Shown here piece after piece: positions 7,524-16,179 of a stretch of 47,420 nucleotides of DNA (position 1 is its first letter; each line of letters starts with the position of its first letter). Under the pieces are notes generated by a model, which saw only the letters and a program-made list of their open reading frames with translations, made no database searches and was not told the origin of the DNA. A program made the position numbers and the translations under genes. The stretch lies in NCBI GenBank assembly GCA_016182805.1, contig JACPFV010000017.1, forward strand, positions 1 through 47,420, written 5' to 3'. The stretch comes from Gammaproteobacteria bacterium (lineage in GTDB: Bacteria > Pseudomonadota > Gammaproteobacteria > Nevskiales > Nevskiaceae).

Positions 7524-8390
7524 ATGATTCGCAGCATGACGGGTTACGCCCGCGTCGAGACGCAGGGCCCCTGGGGCCGGTTGTCCTGGGAGCTGCGCTC
7601 GGTCAACCACCGCTACCTCGACTTGCAGATCAAGATGCCGGAGGAGTTCCGCGCGCTGGAAAGCGAGCTGCGCCAGACCGGCGCCGCGCGCATCGCGCGC
7701 GGCAAGGTCGAGGCCGGCCTGCGCCTGTCGCGCGAGGGCGCGGTGGCGCCGCCGATCGAGCTGGACGCCGAGCGCCTGCGCAACCTGCGCGAGGCGCTCG
7801 ACGTCGTCTCGCACGACCTCGGCGGCACGACCGCGCCGGAGCCGATGCGCGTGCTCGCCTGGCCCGGCATCGTCAAGCAGGAGGCCGCGGACTTCGCGCC
7901 GCTGCACGCGATCGCGCTCAAGCTGTTCGAGAAGGCCGTGGTCGACTTCAACCAGACGCGCGGCCGCGAAGGCGAGCGCATGGGTCAGTTCTTGCGCGAG
8001 CGCTGCGACGCGATCGCGGACCTGGTCGCGCGCGTGCGCGTGCGCCTGCCGGAGGTCCGCACGCAATGGCTGGAGCGCGTGCGCACGCGCTGCCGCGAGA
8101 TCGGCGTGGAGGTCGACAACGCGCGCCTGGAGCAGGAACTGGCGCTCGCCGCGCAGCGCCTGGACGTGGAGGAGGAGATGTCGCGCCTGCTCTCGCACAT
8201 CCAGGAAGTGCAGGACGTGCTCAAGCGCGAGGACGCGGTCGGCCGCCGCCTCGACTTCCTGATGCAGGAATTCAACCGCGAGGCCAATACGCTATCGTCG
8301 AAGTCCCAGGACGCCGAGATGACGCGCTGCGCGGTGGAGATGAAGGTCATCATCGAGCAGATGCGGGAACAGGTGCAGAACATCGAGTGA
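7524..8390 (+). CDS. yicC: YicC family endoribonuclease
   Basis: A 288-residue member of the YicC/YloC family. It opens with the family N-terminus MIRSMTGYAR and SVNHRYLDL (about residues 31-39), and ends with the conserved RLDFLMQEFNREANTLSSKS and DAEMTRCAVEMKVIIEQMREQVQNIE region (split here for clarity). GAGGG precedes the ATG at 7524. YicC has been characterised as an endoribonuclease acting on small and messenger RNAs. In many proteobacteria yicC sits directly before gmk; here five haem/sensor genes separate them. The terminator at 7453-7485 isolates it from the microprotein. Confidence 0.95.
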   Translation: MIRSMTGYARVETQGPWGRLSWELRSVNHRYLDLQIKMPEEFRALESELRQTGAARIARGKVEAGLRLSREGAVAPPIELDAERLRNLREALDVVSHDLGGTTAPEPMRVLAWPGIVKQEAADFAPLHAIALKLFEKAVVDFNQTRGREGERMGQFLRERCDAIADLVARVRVRLPEVRTQWLERVRTRCREIGVEVDNARLEQELALAAQRLDVEEEMSRLLSHIQEVQDVLKREDAVGRRLDFLMQEFNREANTLSSKSQDAEMTRCAVEMKVIIEQMREQVQNIE

Positions 8391-8441
8391 TTCGCGCGCC
8401 CATTTAAGGGCCGCTTAAGACGGCGCTCCTATCGTGCGGCC

Positions 8442-8885
8442 ATGCGTCCACGACAGGAGATGCCGCTGTCCCCGAACAAGTCCCGCGCCGGCGTGCTGGC
8501 GGCCATGCTGCTGCTGCTGGCTGCCGGCCGCGCGGCGGCGGACACGCCGGCCGACTTCGCCCGGCGGTTCGACGCCGAGGCGCGCAAGCTCGATCCTGGC
8601 CAGGGCGACGCCTCGGCCGCGCGCGGCGAGCGATTCTTCAAGGACCCGCACGGCGGCGAGTGGAGCTGCTCGTCCTGCCACACCGCCAATCCGTTGCAGA
8701 CCGGCCGCCACGCGACCACCGGCAAGACCATCGCGCCGCTGGCGCCGGCCGCCAACGCCGGGCGTTTCACGTCGCCGGCCAAGGTGGAAAAGTGGTTCCG
8801 GCGCAACTGCAAGGATGTCCTGAGCCGCGAATGCACGCCGGCCGAAAAGGGCGACGTGCTCGCTTACCTGCGGAGCCTGCAATGA
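8442..8885 (+). CDS. DUF1924 c-type cytochrome (SHP-like)
   Basis: A 147-residue exported monohaem cytochrome. The N-terminal signal peptide (LAAMLLLLAAGRAAA) is followed by a single haem site C76-S-S-C79-H80 and the conserved W..SSCHT..P and EKWFRRNCKDV..RECT stretches of DUF1924, the family that includes the oxygen- and NO-binding Sphaeroides haem protein. The start is uncertain: ATG 8442 lacks a clear Shine-Dalgarno, and AGGAG lies only 1-2 nt before the ATG at 8460. The gene overlaps the next by ATGA. In related clusters SHP receives electrons from a dihaem cytochrome fed by a membrane cytochrome b561, matching this gene order. Confidence 0.88.
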   Translation: MRPRQEMPLSPNKSRAGVLAAMLLLLAAGRAAADTPADFARRFDAEARKLDPGQGDASAARGERFFKDPHGGEWSCSSCHTANPLQTGRHATTGKTIAPLAPAANAGRFTSPAKVEKWFRRNCKDVLSRECTPAEKGDVLAYLRSLQ

Positions 8886-9343
8886 GCCCGGCCCGCGCGC
8901 TCGCGCTGTTCGCCTTGTCCGGCCTGGTCAGCCTGCCGGCCGCGGCCGACGGCCATCGCTACCCGGTGGACAACCCGGCCTACCGGTCCGAATGCGGCTC
9001 CTGTCACGTGCCGTATCCGCCGGCTCTGCTGCCGGCGTCGTCCTGGGACGCGGTGCTGGCGGGGCTGCAAGACCATTTCGGCACCGATGCCACGCTGGAG
9101 CATGCCGCCGCGCGCGAGATCGCCGACTTCCTGCGCCGCAACGCGGGACGCGAGCCGCGCACGCCCGCGCCGCAGCCGATGCTGCGCATCACCGGGCAGC
9201 GCTGGTTCGCGCGCGAGCACGACGAAATCGCGCCGCGCGTGTGGAACCGGCCCGCGGTGAAGAGCCGCGCCAATTGCGGCGCCTGCCACACCGGCGCCGA
9301 GCAGGGGCGCTACGGCGAAGGCGAGCTGGTCGTCCCGAAGTAG
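8882..9343 (+). CDS. Dihaem cytochrome c (DHC family)
   Basis: A 153-residue exported cytochrome with a signal peptide ending near AAADG. Two haem c sites are visible: C38-G-S-C41-H42, followed by the family stretch VPYPPALLP and a helix with HFG, and C132-G-A-C135-H136 near the C-terminus. This matches the dihaem cytochrome c (DHC) family. Translation is coupled to the preceding SHP-like gene (ATGA). It is inferred to shuttle electrons from the b561 subunit encoded next to the SHP-like protein in the periplasm. Confidence 0.93.
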   Translation: MSPARALALFALSGLVSLPAAADGHRYPVDNPAYRSECGSCHVPYPPALLPASSWDAVLAGLQDHFGTDATLEHAAAREIADFLRRNAGREPRTPAPQPMLRITGQRWFAREHDEIAPRVWNRPAVKSRANCGACHTGAEQGRYGEGELVVPK

Positions 9344-9352
9344 GAGGTCGTC

Positions 9353-10045
9353 ATGCAAGAGCAGAAAATTCTGGTCTGGGACGCGCCGACGCGGGTGTTC
9401 CACTGGCTGCTGGTCGCGTCGTTCGCCGGCGCCTTCCTCACCGCGGAGTCCGAGCGCTACCGCGACATCCACGTGCTGTGCGGCTACACCGCCCTGGCGC
9501 TGCTGGCGTTCCGCCTGCTGTGGGGATTCGTCGGCAGCCGCTATGCGCGCTTCGCCTCGTTCCGCTACGGCCCGGCGCGCGTGGGGGCGTACCTGCGCTC
9601 GCTGTTGTCCGGGCGGCCGGAGCACCACGTCGGCCACAACCCGGCCGGGAGCTGGGCGATCTATGCCCTGATCCTGCTGGGCCTGCTCACCGCGTCCAGC
9701 GGCTATGCCGTGTTCGGCGACTGGGGCGGCGAATGGCTGGAGGAGGTTCACGAGGCCTTCGCCAACACCATGCTGGCGGTCGTCGCCGTGCACGTGACCG
9801 GCGTGGTCGTCGGCAGCCTGTTGCATCGCGAGAACCTGGCGCGCGCCATGGTGACGGGCTACAAGAGCGGCGCGCCGGAGCAGGCGATCCGCCGTCCCGC
9901 TTGGTGGGCGGCGGCTCTGCTGCTCGCCGCGGCGGTCGCGTTCTGGACCGGCGCGATCCCGGCGCCCGGCCTCGACGGCGCCGCCGTCCGGCTTGAGCGC
10001 ACGGCGTCCCACGGGCAGCATGCGCAGAAATGGGATACCGACTGA
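9353..10045 (+). CDS. Cytochrome b561 family membrane subunit
   Basis: A 230-residue integral membrane protein with a strong AGGAGGT ribosome site. The N-terminal VWDAPTRVFHWLLV carries a haem-b ligand His in the first helix. Further helices contain DIHVLCGY, the GLLTASSGY turn and VHVTGVVVGSLLHRENL, giving the four-helix core of the Ni/Fe-hydrogenase-type b561 family, plus one extra C-terminal helix (AALLLAAAVAFWTGAI). It should oxidise the quinol pool and reduce the dihaem cytochrome encoded 9 bp upstream. Confidence 0.93.
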   Translation: MQEQKILVWDAPTRVFHWLLVASFAGAFLTAESERYRDIHVLCGYTALALLAFRLLWGFVGSRYARFASFRYGPARVGAYLRSLLSGRPEHHVGHNPAGSWAIYALILLGLLTASSGYAVFGDWGGEWLEEVHEAFANTMLAVVAVHVTGVVVGSLLHRENLARAMVTGYKSGAPEQAIRRPAWWAAALLLAAAVAFWTGAIPAPGLDGAAVRLERTASHGQHAQKWDTD

Positions 10046-10054
10046 CTCGACCGG

Positions 10055-10723
10055 ATGCGCGTCCTGCTGGTGGAAGATGACCCCCTGCTGGGCGACGCCC
10101 TGCGCGCCGGCCTGGGGCAGGCCGGATTCGACGCGGACTGGGTGCGCGACGGCGCGGCCGCCGAGCTGGCGGCGCGCAGCGAGCCGTTCGCCGCCGTCGT
10201 GCTCGACCTCGGCCTGCCCGGCCTGTCCGGGTTTGAAGTGCTGCGGCGCCTGCGCGGTGCCGGTCGCCGCGTACCGGTCCTGATCCTCACCGCGCGCGAC
10301 GCGGTGGAGGATCGCGTCAAGGGCCTGGACGCCGGCGCCGACGACTACGTCGTCAAGCCGGTGGACCTCAAGGAGCTGGCGGCGCGCCTGCGCGCGCTGG
10401 TGCGCCGCGCCGCGGGCGCCGCCGGCCCGATCCTGCGCGTCGGCGAGATCGAGCTGGATCCGGCCGCGCGCACCGTCGTCTTCCGCGGCGCGCCGGTGGA
10501 CCTGCACGCGCGCGAGTTCGACCTGCTGCACGAGCTGATGCTCAACGCCGGCCGCGTGCTGTCGCGCGAGCAGCTCGAGCGGCGGCTGTATCCCTGGGGC
10601 CGCGAGCTCGGGAGCAACGCGGTGGAGGTGCACATCCACCATCTGCGGCGGCGGCTGGCGCCGGAGCTGATCCGCACCGTGCGCGGCGTCGGCTATCTGA
10701 TCCCGCGCGAGCCGGACGCCTGA
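10055..10723 (+). CDS. OmpR-family response regulator (QseB/TctD-like)
   Basis: A 222-residue two-domain regulator. The receiver domain has acidic residues E7/D8/D9, phosphoacceptor D51, T79 and K101. The C-terminal winged helix (about 125-218) ends with SNAVEVHIHHLRRRL and IRTVRGVGYLI, the DNA-recognition and wing segments. It lies 9 bp after the b561 gene and 3 bp before its cognate kinase. It probably controls the cytochrome module upstream, inferred from co-location only. Confidence 0.95.
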   Translation: MRVLLVEDDPLLGDALRAGLGQAGFDADWVRDGAAAELAARSEPFAAVVLDLGLPGLSGFEVLRRLRGAGRRVPVLILTARDAVEDRVKGLDAGADDYVVKPVDLKELAARLRALVRRAAGAAGPILRVGEIELDPAARTVVFRGAPVDLHAREFDLLHELMLNAGRVLSREQLERRLYPWGRELGSNAVEVHIHHLRRRLAPELIRTVRGVGYLIPREPDA

Positions 10724-10726
10724 GCC

Positions 10727-12046
10727 GTGTCCATCCGCCGCCGCCTGCTGCTGGCCCTGCTCGCCGCCACCGCGGCGATCGGGCTGGCGACCGCGGCCAT
10801 GATCTACCGCGACGCGCGCCGGCATGTCGGCGCGCTGCTCGACGCGCACCTGGCGCAGACGGCGAGCCTGCTGATCGCGCAAGGCCGCCACGAGCTGGAG
10901 GAGATCGAGCTGGAGCACACGCCGGAGCTGCACCGCTACGGGCACAAGGTCGCGTTCCAGGTGTGGCGGGACGGCCACCTGCTGCTGCATTCCGCAAACG
11001 CTCCGGAATCCCGACTGTCGCCGCGGGACGAAGGCTTCAGCGACGCCCGGATCGGCGGTCGCCGCTGGCGCGTGTTCGGCGGCTGGGACCGCGAGCGCGA
11101 GGTGCTGATCCAGGTGGGCGAGGAATACGCCGCGCGCGACCGCATCGCCGCCAGCGTCGCGCGCAACGCGCTGCTGCCGTTGCTGGTCTCGTTGCCGGCG
11201 CTGGCCGTGCTGATCGGTCTGGCGGTGAAGCGCGGGCTGCGTCCCCTGGACGTCCTGGGCCGCGAGCTGACGCGGCGCGACCCCGGCAAGCTCGCGCCGC
11301 TGGCGCCGGCCGACCTGCCGGCCGAGCTGCGGCCGCTGGTGGACGCGCTCAATCGGCTGTTCCTGCGCGTCGAGGGCTCGATCGAGAACGAGCGCCGCTT
11401 CACCGCCGATGCGGCGCACGAGCTGCGCACCCCGATCGCCGCGGTGCGCGCGCAGGCGCAGGTGGCGCAGGGCGCGACGCGGGACGCGGAGCGCCGCCAC
11501 GCGCTGGACGGCGTGGTCGCCGGCTGCGACCGCGCGGCGCGCCTGGTCGACCAGCTGCTCACGCTCGCGCGCCTGGACCCGGTGCGCCTGCGCCGGGACG
11601 CCGAGGTCTGCGACCTGCGCGCGCTGGCGCGGACGGTTGCCGCGGAGGTCGCCCCGGCGGCGCTGGCGCAGGGCGTCGAAATCGAGGTGGAGGAGGGCGC
11701 GGCGGCGCGCGTGCGCGGCGACGCGGCGCTGCTGTCGATCCTGCTGCGCAACCTGCTCGACAACGCCGTGCGCCACGGCGGCGGCACGCCGGTGCGAATC
11801 GCTTGCGGCGAGCGCGCCATCTCGGTCTCGGACCGCGGGCCGGGCGTGCCGGCCGAACGCCGTAGCGAGCTGGGGCGGCGCTTCCATCGCCTGCCCGGCA
11901 GCGCCGCACCCGGCAGCGGCCTGGGCCTGTCCATCGTGCACCGCGTCGCCGAGCTGCACGGCGCCGACCTCCGCTTCGACGCCGGCGCGGACGGGCGCGG
12001 CCTGACCGTCACCGTCCGCTTCCCGGCGGTTCCCGCGCCGGCATAA
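10727..12046 (+). CDS. Sensor histidine kinase (QseC-like)
   Basis: A 439-residue membrane kinase starting at GTG 10727. Two hydrophobic helices (about 7-26 and 145-168) flank a roughly 120-residue periplasmic sensor with no Cys and no recognisable haem motif. Then come a short HAMP-like linker, the HisKA box FTADAAHELRTP with H231, the N-box NLLDNAVRHGG with N346, the G1 motif DRGPGVP and the G2 motif GSGLGLSIV. Its partner is the adjacent response regulator. The signal is unknown; redox, NO or cation sensing are possibilities. Confidence 0.95.
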   Translation: MSIRRRLLLALLAATAAIGLATAAMIYRDARRHVGALLDAHLAQTASLLIAQGRHELEEIELEHTPELHRYGHKVAFQVWRDGHLLLHSANAPESRLSPRDEGFSDARIGGRRWRVFGGWDREREVLIQVGEEYAARDRIAASVARNALLPLLVSLPALAVLIGLAVKRGLRPLDVLGRELTRRDPGKLAPLAPADLPAELRPLVDALNRLFLRVEGSIENERRFTADAAHELRTPIAAVRAQAQVAQGATRDAERRHALDGVVAGCDRAARLVDQLLTLARLDPVRLRRDAEVCDLRALARTVAAEVAPAALAQGVEIEVEEGAAARVRGDAALLSILLRNLLDNAVRHGGGTPVRIACGERAISVSDRGPGVPAERRSELGRRFHRLPGSAAPGSGLGLSIVHRVAELHGADLRFDAGADGRGLTVTVRFPAVPAPA

Positions 12047-12082
12047 AGGGTGCGCGGCGCGGACCGGGAGTCCGGCGCGCGC

Positions 12083-12111
12083 TTCATCGGTGCTGCGAAT
12101 GACCTTATAGT
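12083..12111 (+). promoter_or_regulatory. Candidate sigma70 promoter for gmk
   Basis: TTCATC (12083-12088), exactly 17 bp, then TATAGT (12106-12111, five of six consensus bases) lies in the 121-bp gap between the kinase and gmk. It would give a leader of about 50 nt. Confidence 0.5.
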
Positions 12112-12167
12112 GAAGGCCGTACCGTTTATTTGGCGCGCGCACGCAGCCGCGCCGTCCAGGCAGGTCC

Positions 12168-12830
12168 ATGACAATGGCTGGCAGTCCCGTCCGCGGCGGT
12201 CTGTTCGTCGTCTCCGCCCCTTCCGGCGGCGGCAAGACCTCGCTCACGCGCGCGCTGGTGCCGCGCTTGGCGGAGCGCGGCATTCCCGCCGCGATCTCGG
12301 TTTCGTACACCACGCGGCCGCCGCGGCCGGGCGAGCACGACGGCGTGCACTACCACTTCGTGGACGAGGTGCAGTTCGAGCAGATGGTGCACAAGGGCGA
12401 ATTCCTGGAGCACGCGCACGTGTTCGGCCGGCGCTACGGCACCGGCCGTCGCAAGACCGACGAGCTGCTCGCCGCCGGCCACGACGTGATCCTGGACATC
12501 GACTGGCAGGGCGGCCGGCAGGTGCGCAGCCTCGCGCCGGACACGCTGGGCATCTTCATCCTGCCGCCCTCGCTGGAGGAGCTGGAGCGCCGCCTGCGCG
12601 GCCGCGGCCAGGACGGCGACGAGGCGATTGCGCGGCGCATGGCGCAGGCGCGCGAGGAAATGTCGCACTACGCCGAGTACGACTACCTGCTGGTCAACCG
12701 GGACTTCGAGCGCGCCCTGGCCGAGCTGGAGGCGCCGTTCCTGGCCCGCCGGTTGCGCCTTTCGGTGCAGCAGGCCGCGCATAAGTCCTTGATCGATAGC
12801 CTGTTGGCGCCGCGGCCGCCGCTCCTGTAA
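12168..12830 (+). CDS. gmk: Guanylate kinase
   Basis: A 220-residue guanylate kinase (GMP + ATP to GDP + ADP). The P-loop [10 protein letters not shown] is at residues 16-25, the GMP-binding [11 protein letters not shown] at about 46-56, and [14 protein letters not shown] and the lid [10 protein letters not shown] are intact. ATG 12168 or the second ATG at 12174 could be used. It heads the conserved gmk-rpoZ-spoT run, and its stop codon lies inside the candidate -10 box of rpoZ. Confidence 0.98.
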   Translation: MTMAGSPVRGGLFVVSAPSGGGKTSLTRALVPRLAERGIPAAISVSYTTRPPRPGEHDGVHYHFVDEVQFEQMVHKGEFLEHAHVFGRRYGTGRRKTDELLAAGHDVILDIDWQGGRQVRSLAPDTLGIFILPPSLEELERRLRGRGQDGDEAIARRMAQAREEMSHYAEYDYLLVNRDFERALAELEAPFLARRLRLSVQQAAHKSLIDSLLAPRPPLL

Positions 12831-12833
12831 AAT
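12804..12833 (+). promoter_or_regulatory. Candidate promoter for rpoZ
   Basis: TTGGCG (12804-12809), an 18-bp gap and TAAAAT (12828-12833) overlap the end of gmk; the first three bases of the -10 are the gmk stop codon TAA. Confidence 0.4.
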
Positions 12834-12871
12834 TCGCGCCCTTTCGCCTCACCCGAGTAGTACGAAGCGCC

Positions 12872-13135
12872 ATGGCCCGAGTTACCGTCGAAGACTGCCT
12901 GCAGAAGATTCCCAACCAGTTCGAGCTGACGCTGGTGTCCGCCAAGCGCGCGCGCCAGCTCGCGCGCGGCGCCGAGCCCAAGCTGCCCTGGGGCAACCAC
13001 AAGTCGACGGTCGTCGCCCTGCGCGAGATCGCCGACGGCTACGTCGACCGCAGCGTGCTGGAAGAGGCCGACCTGCCGGCGGTGCAGGCGCCGAAGGTGG
13101 AACTGGAGGCGCTGGACCCGAGCTTCGACCTCTGA
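12872..13135 (+). CDS. rpoZ: RNA polymerase omega subunit
   Basis: An 87-residue omega subunit with the conserved start [10 protein letters not shown], the [16 protein letters not shown] helix and the [13 protein letters not shown] segment. The acidic C-terminal tail is typical. It binds the beta-prime subunit, aids RNA polymerase assembly and forms part of a ppGpp site, which suits its position just before spoT. A good terminator follows at 13166-13197. Confidence 0.98.
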   Translation: MARVTVEDCLQKIPNQFELTLVSAKRARQLARGAEPKLPWGNHKSTVVALREIADGYVDRSVLEEADLPAVQAPKVELEALDPSFDL

Positions 13136-13165
13136 AGCGCGACGCTCCAGTCACATCACGCGATT

Positions 13166-13197
13166 CGACGGCGCCCCCGACATCGGGGGCGCCGTCG
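13166..13197 (+). terminator. GC-rich hairpin terminator after rpoZ
   Basis: Perfect 13-base arms 13166-13178 and 13185-13197 enclose a 6-nt loop and are followed by only TTT. It separates rpoZ from spoT. Confidence 0.7.
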
Positions 13198-13257
13198 TTT
13201 GCGCGTCCGCGCGCGCCGCTGCGGCATTCCGGCGCCTCGGCCTATACTGATCCGGCC

Positions 13258-15420
13258 ATGGAATTGCCGGTCATCCAACGCATCGGTGCCGTGATCCGCA
13301 CGCAGCGCGTCCAGCGCGAGTTCGGCATCGACGCGCTCGAGCGCTTGATGGAGCAGTACCTGCCGGCGGACCAGATCGGCGAGGTGCGGCGCGCGTACGA
13401 GTACGGCAAGCGCCTGCACGAGGGCCAGCACCGCACCTCGGGCGAGCCGTACATCTACCACCCGATGGCGGTGGCCAAGATCCTGGCGGAGATGCGGCTG
13501 GACCACACCACGCTGATCGCGGCGATCCTGCACGACGTCATCGAGGACACCGGCGTCACCAAGGAGGAGGTCGGCAAGGAGTTCGGCGGCGACGTCGCCG
13601 ATCTGGTGGACGGGGTCAGCAAGTTCCAGCGCGTGGAGGGCATGTCGCGCGCCGAGCTGCAGGCCGAGAGCTTCCGCAAGCTGTTGCTGGCGATGACGCA
13701 GGACCTGCGCGTGATCCTGGTCAAGCTCGCCGACCGCCTGCACAACATGCGCACGCTGGAGCACATGGAGATGTCCAAGCGCCGGCGCACGGCGAACGAG
13801 ACGCTGGACATCTATGCGCCGATCGCGCAGCGCCTGGGCATCCACTTCATCCGCGTCGAGCTGGAGGACCTGGCGTTCCGCAACCTGTACCCGCGGCGCT
13901 ACGAGGTGTTCGCGCGCGCGGTCAAGGACCAGATCGGCGACGCCAAGAGCATCATCCACGACGTGGAGCAGAAGCTGTCGCGCGCGCTGCGCGACGAGGG
14001 CATCGGCGCGACCGTGATCGGGCGCCAGAAGAACCTCTACAGCATCTATCAGAAGATGCGCCGGCGGAAGCTCAAGTTCCTGGACGTGATGGACCTGCTG
14101 GGTTTCCGCATCGTCGTGTCGAAGGTCGACGACTGCTACCGCGCGCTGGGCGTGGTGCACCACGTCTACCGGCCGGTGTCGGAGATGTTCAACGACTATA
14201 TCGCCAACTCGAAGTCCAACGGCTACCAGTCGCTGCACACGACCTGCGCCGGTCCGCAGGGGCGCAAGATCGAGGTGCAGATCCGCACGCGCGAGATGCA
14301 CCACATCGCCGAGTCCGGCGTCGCCGCGCACTGGCAGTACAAGCTGGGCGGCAAGGCCGGCAGCAGCGCGCCGCAGGTGCGCGCGCGCGATTGGCTCAAG
14401 CAGCTGTTCGAGATGCAGGGCGGCGCCGGCGTGCTGGACTTCGTCGAGAACGTCAAGGTGGACCTGTTCCCGGACGAGGTCTATGTGTTCACGCCCAAGG
14501 GCGAGATCCGGCGCCTGCCGCGCGGTTCCTCGCCGGTGGACTTCGCTTACGCCGTGCACACCGAGCTGGGCGACCGCTGCGTGGCGGCGCGGGTGGACCA
14601 GCACCTGGAGCCGCTCAACGCGATCCTGGGCAACGGCCAGACGGTGGAGATCATCACCGCCAGCCACGCGCGCCCGAACGCGGCCTGGCTCAACTTCGTC
14701 AAGACCGCCAAGGCGCGCCACTGCATCCGCAACTTCCTCAAGAACCAGCGCGCGGACGAGGCGATCCGCCTGGGCCGCCGCCTGCTGGAAAAGTCGCTGC
14801 GCGAGCTGAAAGTGCCTCTGGCGGCGCTCAAGGACGCCACCGGCCAGGCGGTGCTCGCCAGCTTCGGCCTCAAGGACATGGAGGCGCTGTACGCCTCGAT
14901 CGGCCTGGGCCAGCGCCTGGCGCCGCTGGTGGCGCGCCACTTCCTGCCCACCGACTCGCAGCGCCTGGCCGGCGAGACCGTGCCGCTGGCGGTGGAGGGC
15001 ACCGAAGGCCTGGTCGTGGACTACGCCAAGTGCTGCCGCCCGATCCCCGGCGACGACATCCGCGGTCACGTCAGCGTCGGCCGCGGCATCGTCATCCACC
15101 GCGTCGACTGCAAGCACGCGCAGCCGCGCAAGACCGCGGCGGACGAGTGGATCTCGCTGGTCTGGGCCGAAAACGTGCAGGGCGACTTCGTCGCCGAGCT
15201 GCGCGTCAAGGGCGAGAACCGGCGCGGCGTGCTCGCCAGCATCGCCGGCGAGATCGCGGCGGCCGAGTCCAGCATCGAGAACGTGCAGATGGCGGAGCGC
15301 GTGGACACCCAGACCAGCGACATGCGCTTCGTCGTCACGGTCAGGAACCGCACGCACCTGGCGCGCATCATGCGCCGCATCCGCCGCCTGCCGACAGTGG
15401 CGAAGGTCACGCGCGTATAA
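13258..15420 (+). CDS. spoT: Bifunctional (p)ppGpp synthetase/hydrolase SpoT
   Basis: A 720-residue long RelA/SpoT homologue. The HD hydrolase domain includes HDVIEDT (H92), so hydrolase activity is expected. The synthetase domain (about 250-365) has GRQKNLYSIYQKM, DLLGFRIVV, SNGYQSLHT and EVQIRT. TGS (about 405-465, DEVYVFTPKG), the YAKCCRPIPGD zinc-finger/CC domain (about 589-599) and a C-terminal ACT domain follow. There is no clear ribosome site. A -10-like TATACT at 13243-13248 ends 9 nt before the ATG, so a very short or leaderless transcript is possible. The AT-rich island begins shortly after its stop. Confidence 0.97.
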   Translation: MELPVIQRIGAVIRTQRVQREFGIDALERLMEQYLPADQIGEVRRAYEYGKRLHEGQHRTSGEPYIYHPMAVAKILAEMRLDHTTLIAAILHDVIEDTGVTKEEVGKEFGGDVADLVDGVSKFQRVEGMSRAELQAESFRKLLLAMTQDLRVILVKLADRLHNMRTLEHMEMSKRRRTANETLDIYAPIAQRLGIHFIRVELEDLAFRNLYPRRYEVFARAVKDQIGDAKSIIHDVEQKLSRALRDEGIGATVIGRQKNLYSIYQKMRRRKLKFLDVMDLLGFRIVVSKVDDCYRALGVVHHVYRPVSEMFNDYIANSKSNGYQSLHTTCAGPQGRKIEVQIRTREMHHIAESGVAAHWQYKLGGKAGSSAPQVRARDWLKQLFEMQGGAGVLDFVENVKVDLFPDEVYVFTPKGEIRRLPRGSSPVDFAYAVHTELGDRCVAARVDQHLEPLNAILGNGQTVEIITASHARPNAAWLNFVKTAKARHCIRNFLKNQRADEAIRLGRRLLEKSLRELKVPLAALKDATGQAVLASFGLKDMEALYASIGLGQRLAPLVARHFLPTDSQRLAGETVPLAVEGTEGLVVDYAKCCRPIPGDDIRGHVSVGRGIVIHRVDCKHAQPRKTAADEWISLVWAENVQGDFVAELRVKGENRRGVLASIAGEIAAAESSIENVQMAERVDTQTSDMRFVVTVRNRTHLARIMRRIRRLPTVAKVTRV

Positions 15421-15464
15421 GAAAGGTAACGAGCGTTCCCGCCAAGGCTGCATCGAGAGAGAAC

Positions 15465-15493
15465 TTGCATTGCTGTGCCCTCCCTCACAGAAT
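15465..15493 (+). promoter_or_regulatory. Candidate promoter of the AT-rich island
   Basis: TTGCAT (15465-15470), 17 bp, CAGAAT (15488-15493) sits about 70 bp before the first island gene. Confidence 0.35.
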
Positions 15494-15561
15494 GCTTAAA
15501 GTTAGGGACTACAAGCTAAACCAAGAGTCCCAAAAAACAAGAGAATCAAGGGGGGCTCGCA

Positions 15562-16179
15562 ATGGGGAAAATACTCCGCAAATCACATGCGGTGCCGCAC
15601 AATAATATGAAGCTCTGTGCCTTCCGGTGGATTGCGTGTGCGGCCGTTAGCGCAGTTCTAACATTGGCCAACTCTGAGTTCGCCGTTGCGGATGAAGGTG
15701 ACCCGCCGCCCCAGATGGGTATCACCCTTGAACCGGCAAATTCTGGGCAACGATCCGATGGAGAATCGATCGATTTCTATACGGGCAAGGTGCAACACGA
15801 AATAACAGACCTACTTATTCCCGGCAACGGCAGTCTTGAGTTACGAGTTGCGCGGGCGTACAACAAAAATCCATTTTGGGGAGCTGGTGCTCCCTTTGGC
15901 GCAATGGATTGGGAAGTATCCGTACCACGAATTTATTTGGCGCACCCAGAGTCGGACAGCTGGTGCCGCAGCGCCGGCCGAGTCCCAGTACACGAGTGGA
16001 TGTCGTATGAAACTGAATATGTATATAACCCTGCCACCGGCCAATATGAATACCAGTCAGGTTGGCAAACATATACGGCGTACCTGCCTCCAACTGGGGT
16101 AAACCTCTCGATCCCAGGACAGCAAGTTCGATCTCTTGTTAAACCGCCGCCACAGCCAGCAGACCGACCCAACAAATGA
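15562..16179 (+). CDS. Exported RHS/YD-repeat-like N-terminal fragment
   Basis: A 205-residue protein with AAGGGGGG upstream of the ATG. Residues about 1-43 form a signal peptide (IACAAVSAVLTLA, cleavage near AVA-DEG); an internal Met at 16 is an alternative start. The stretch SIDFYTGKVQHEITDLLIPG followed by NGSLELRVARAYN matches the block that opens large RHS/YD-repeat wall and toxin proteins. The YD repeats and toxin tip are absent, since the frame stops after a Pro-rich tail. It is therefore either a truncated RHS relic or a small stand-alone secreted protein. Its stop overlaps the next start by ATGA. Confidence 0.65.
   Translation: MGKILRKSHAVPHNNMKLCAFRWIACAAVSAVLTLANSEFAVADEGDPPPQMGITLEPANSGQRSDGESIDFYTGKVQHEITDLLIPGNGSLELRVARAYNKNPFWGAGAPFGAMDWEVSVPRIYLAHPESDSWCRSAGRVPVHEWMSYETEYVYNPATGQYEYQSGWQTYTAYLPPTGVNLSIPGQQVRSLVKPPPQPADRPNK

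Noticed and set aside
8864-12313. A very long open frame on the minus strand (over 1100 codons) across the cytochrome and two-component genes
   Set aside because: It is antisense to several well-recognised genes. Its composition is low-complexity Arg/Gln/His/Ala, typical of GC-rich DNA read against the coding strand.
13156-15453. A 765-codon minus-strand frame opposite spoT, and similar long frames opposite recG, coxA, ftsY and others
   Set aside because: They are antisense shadows with no recognisable motifs; the plus-strand genes are unambiguous.
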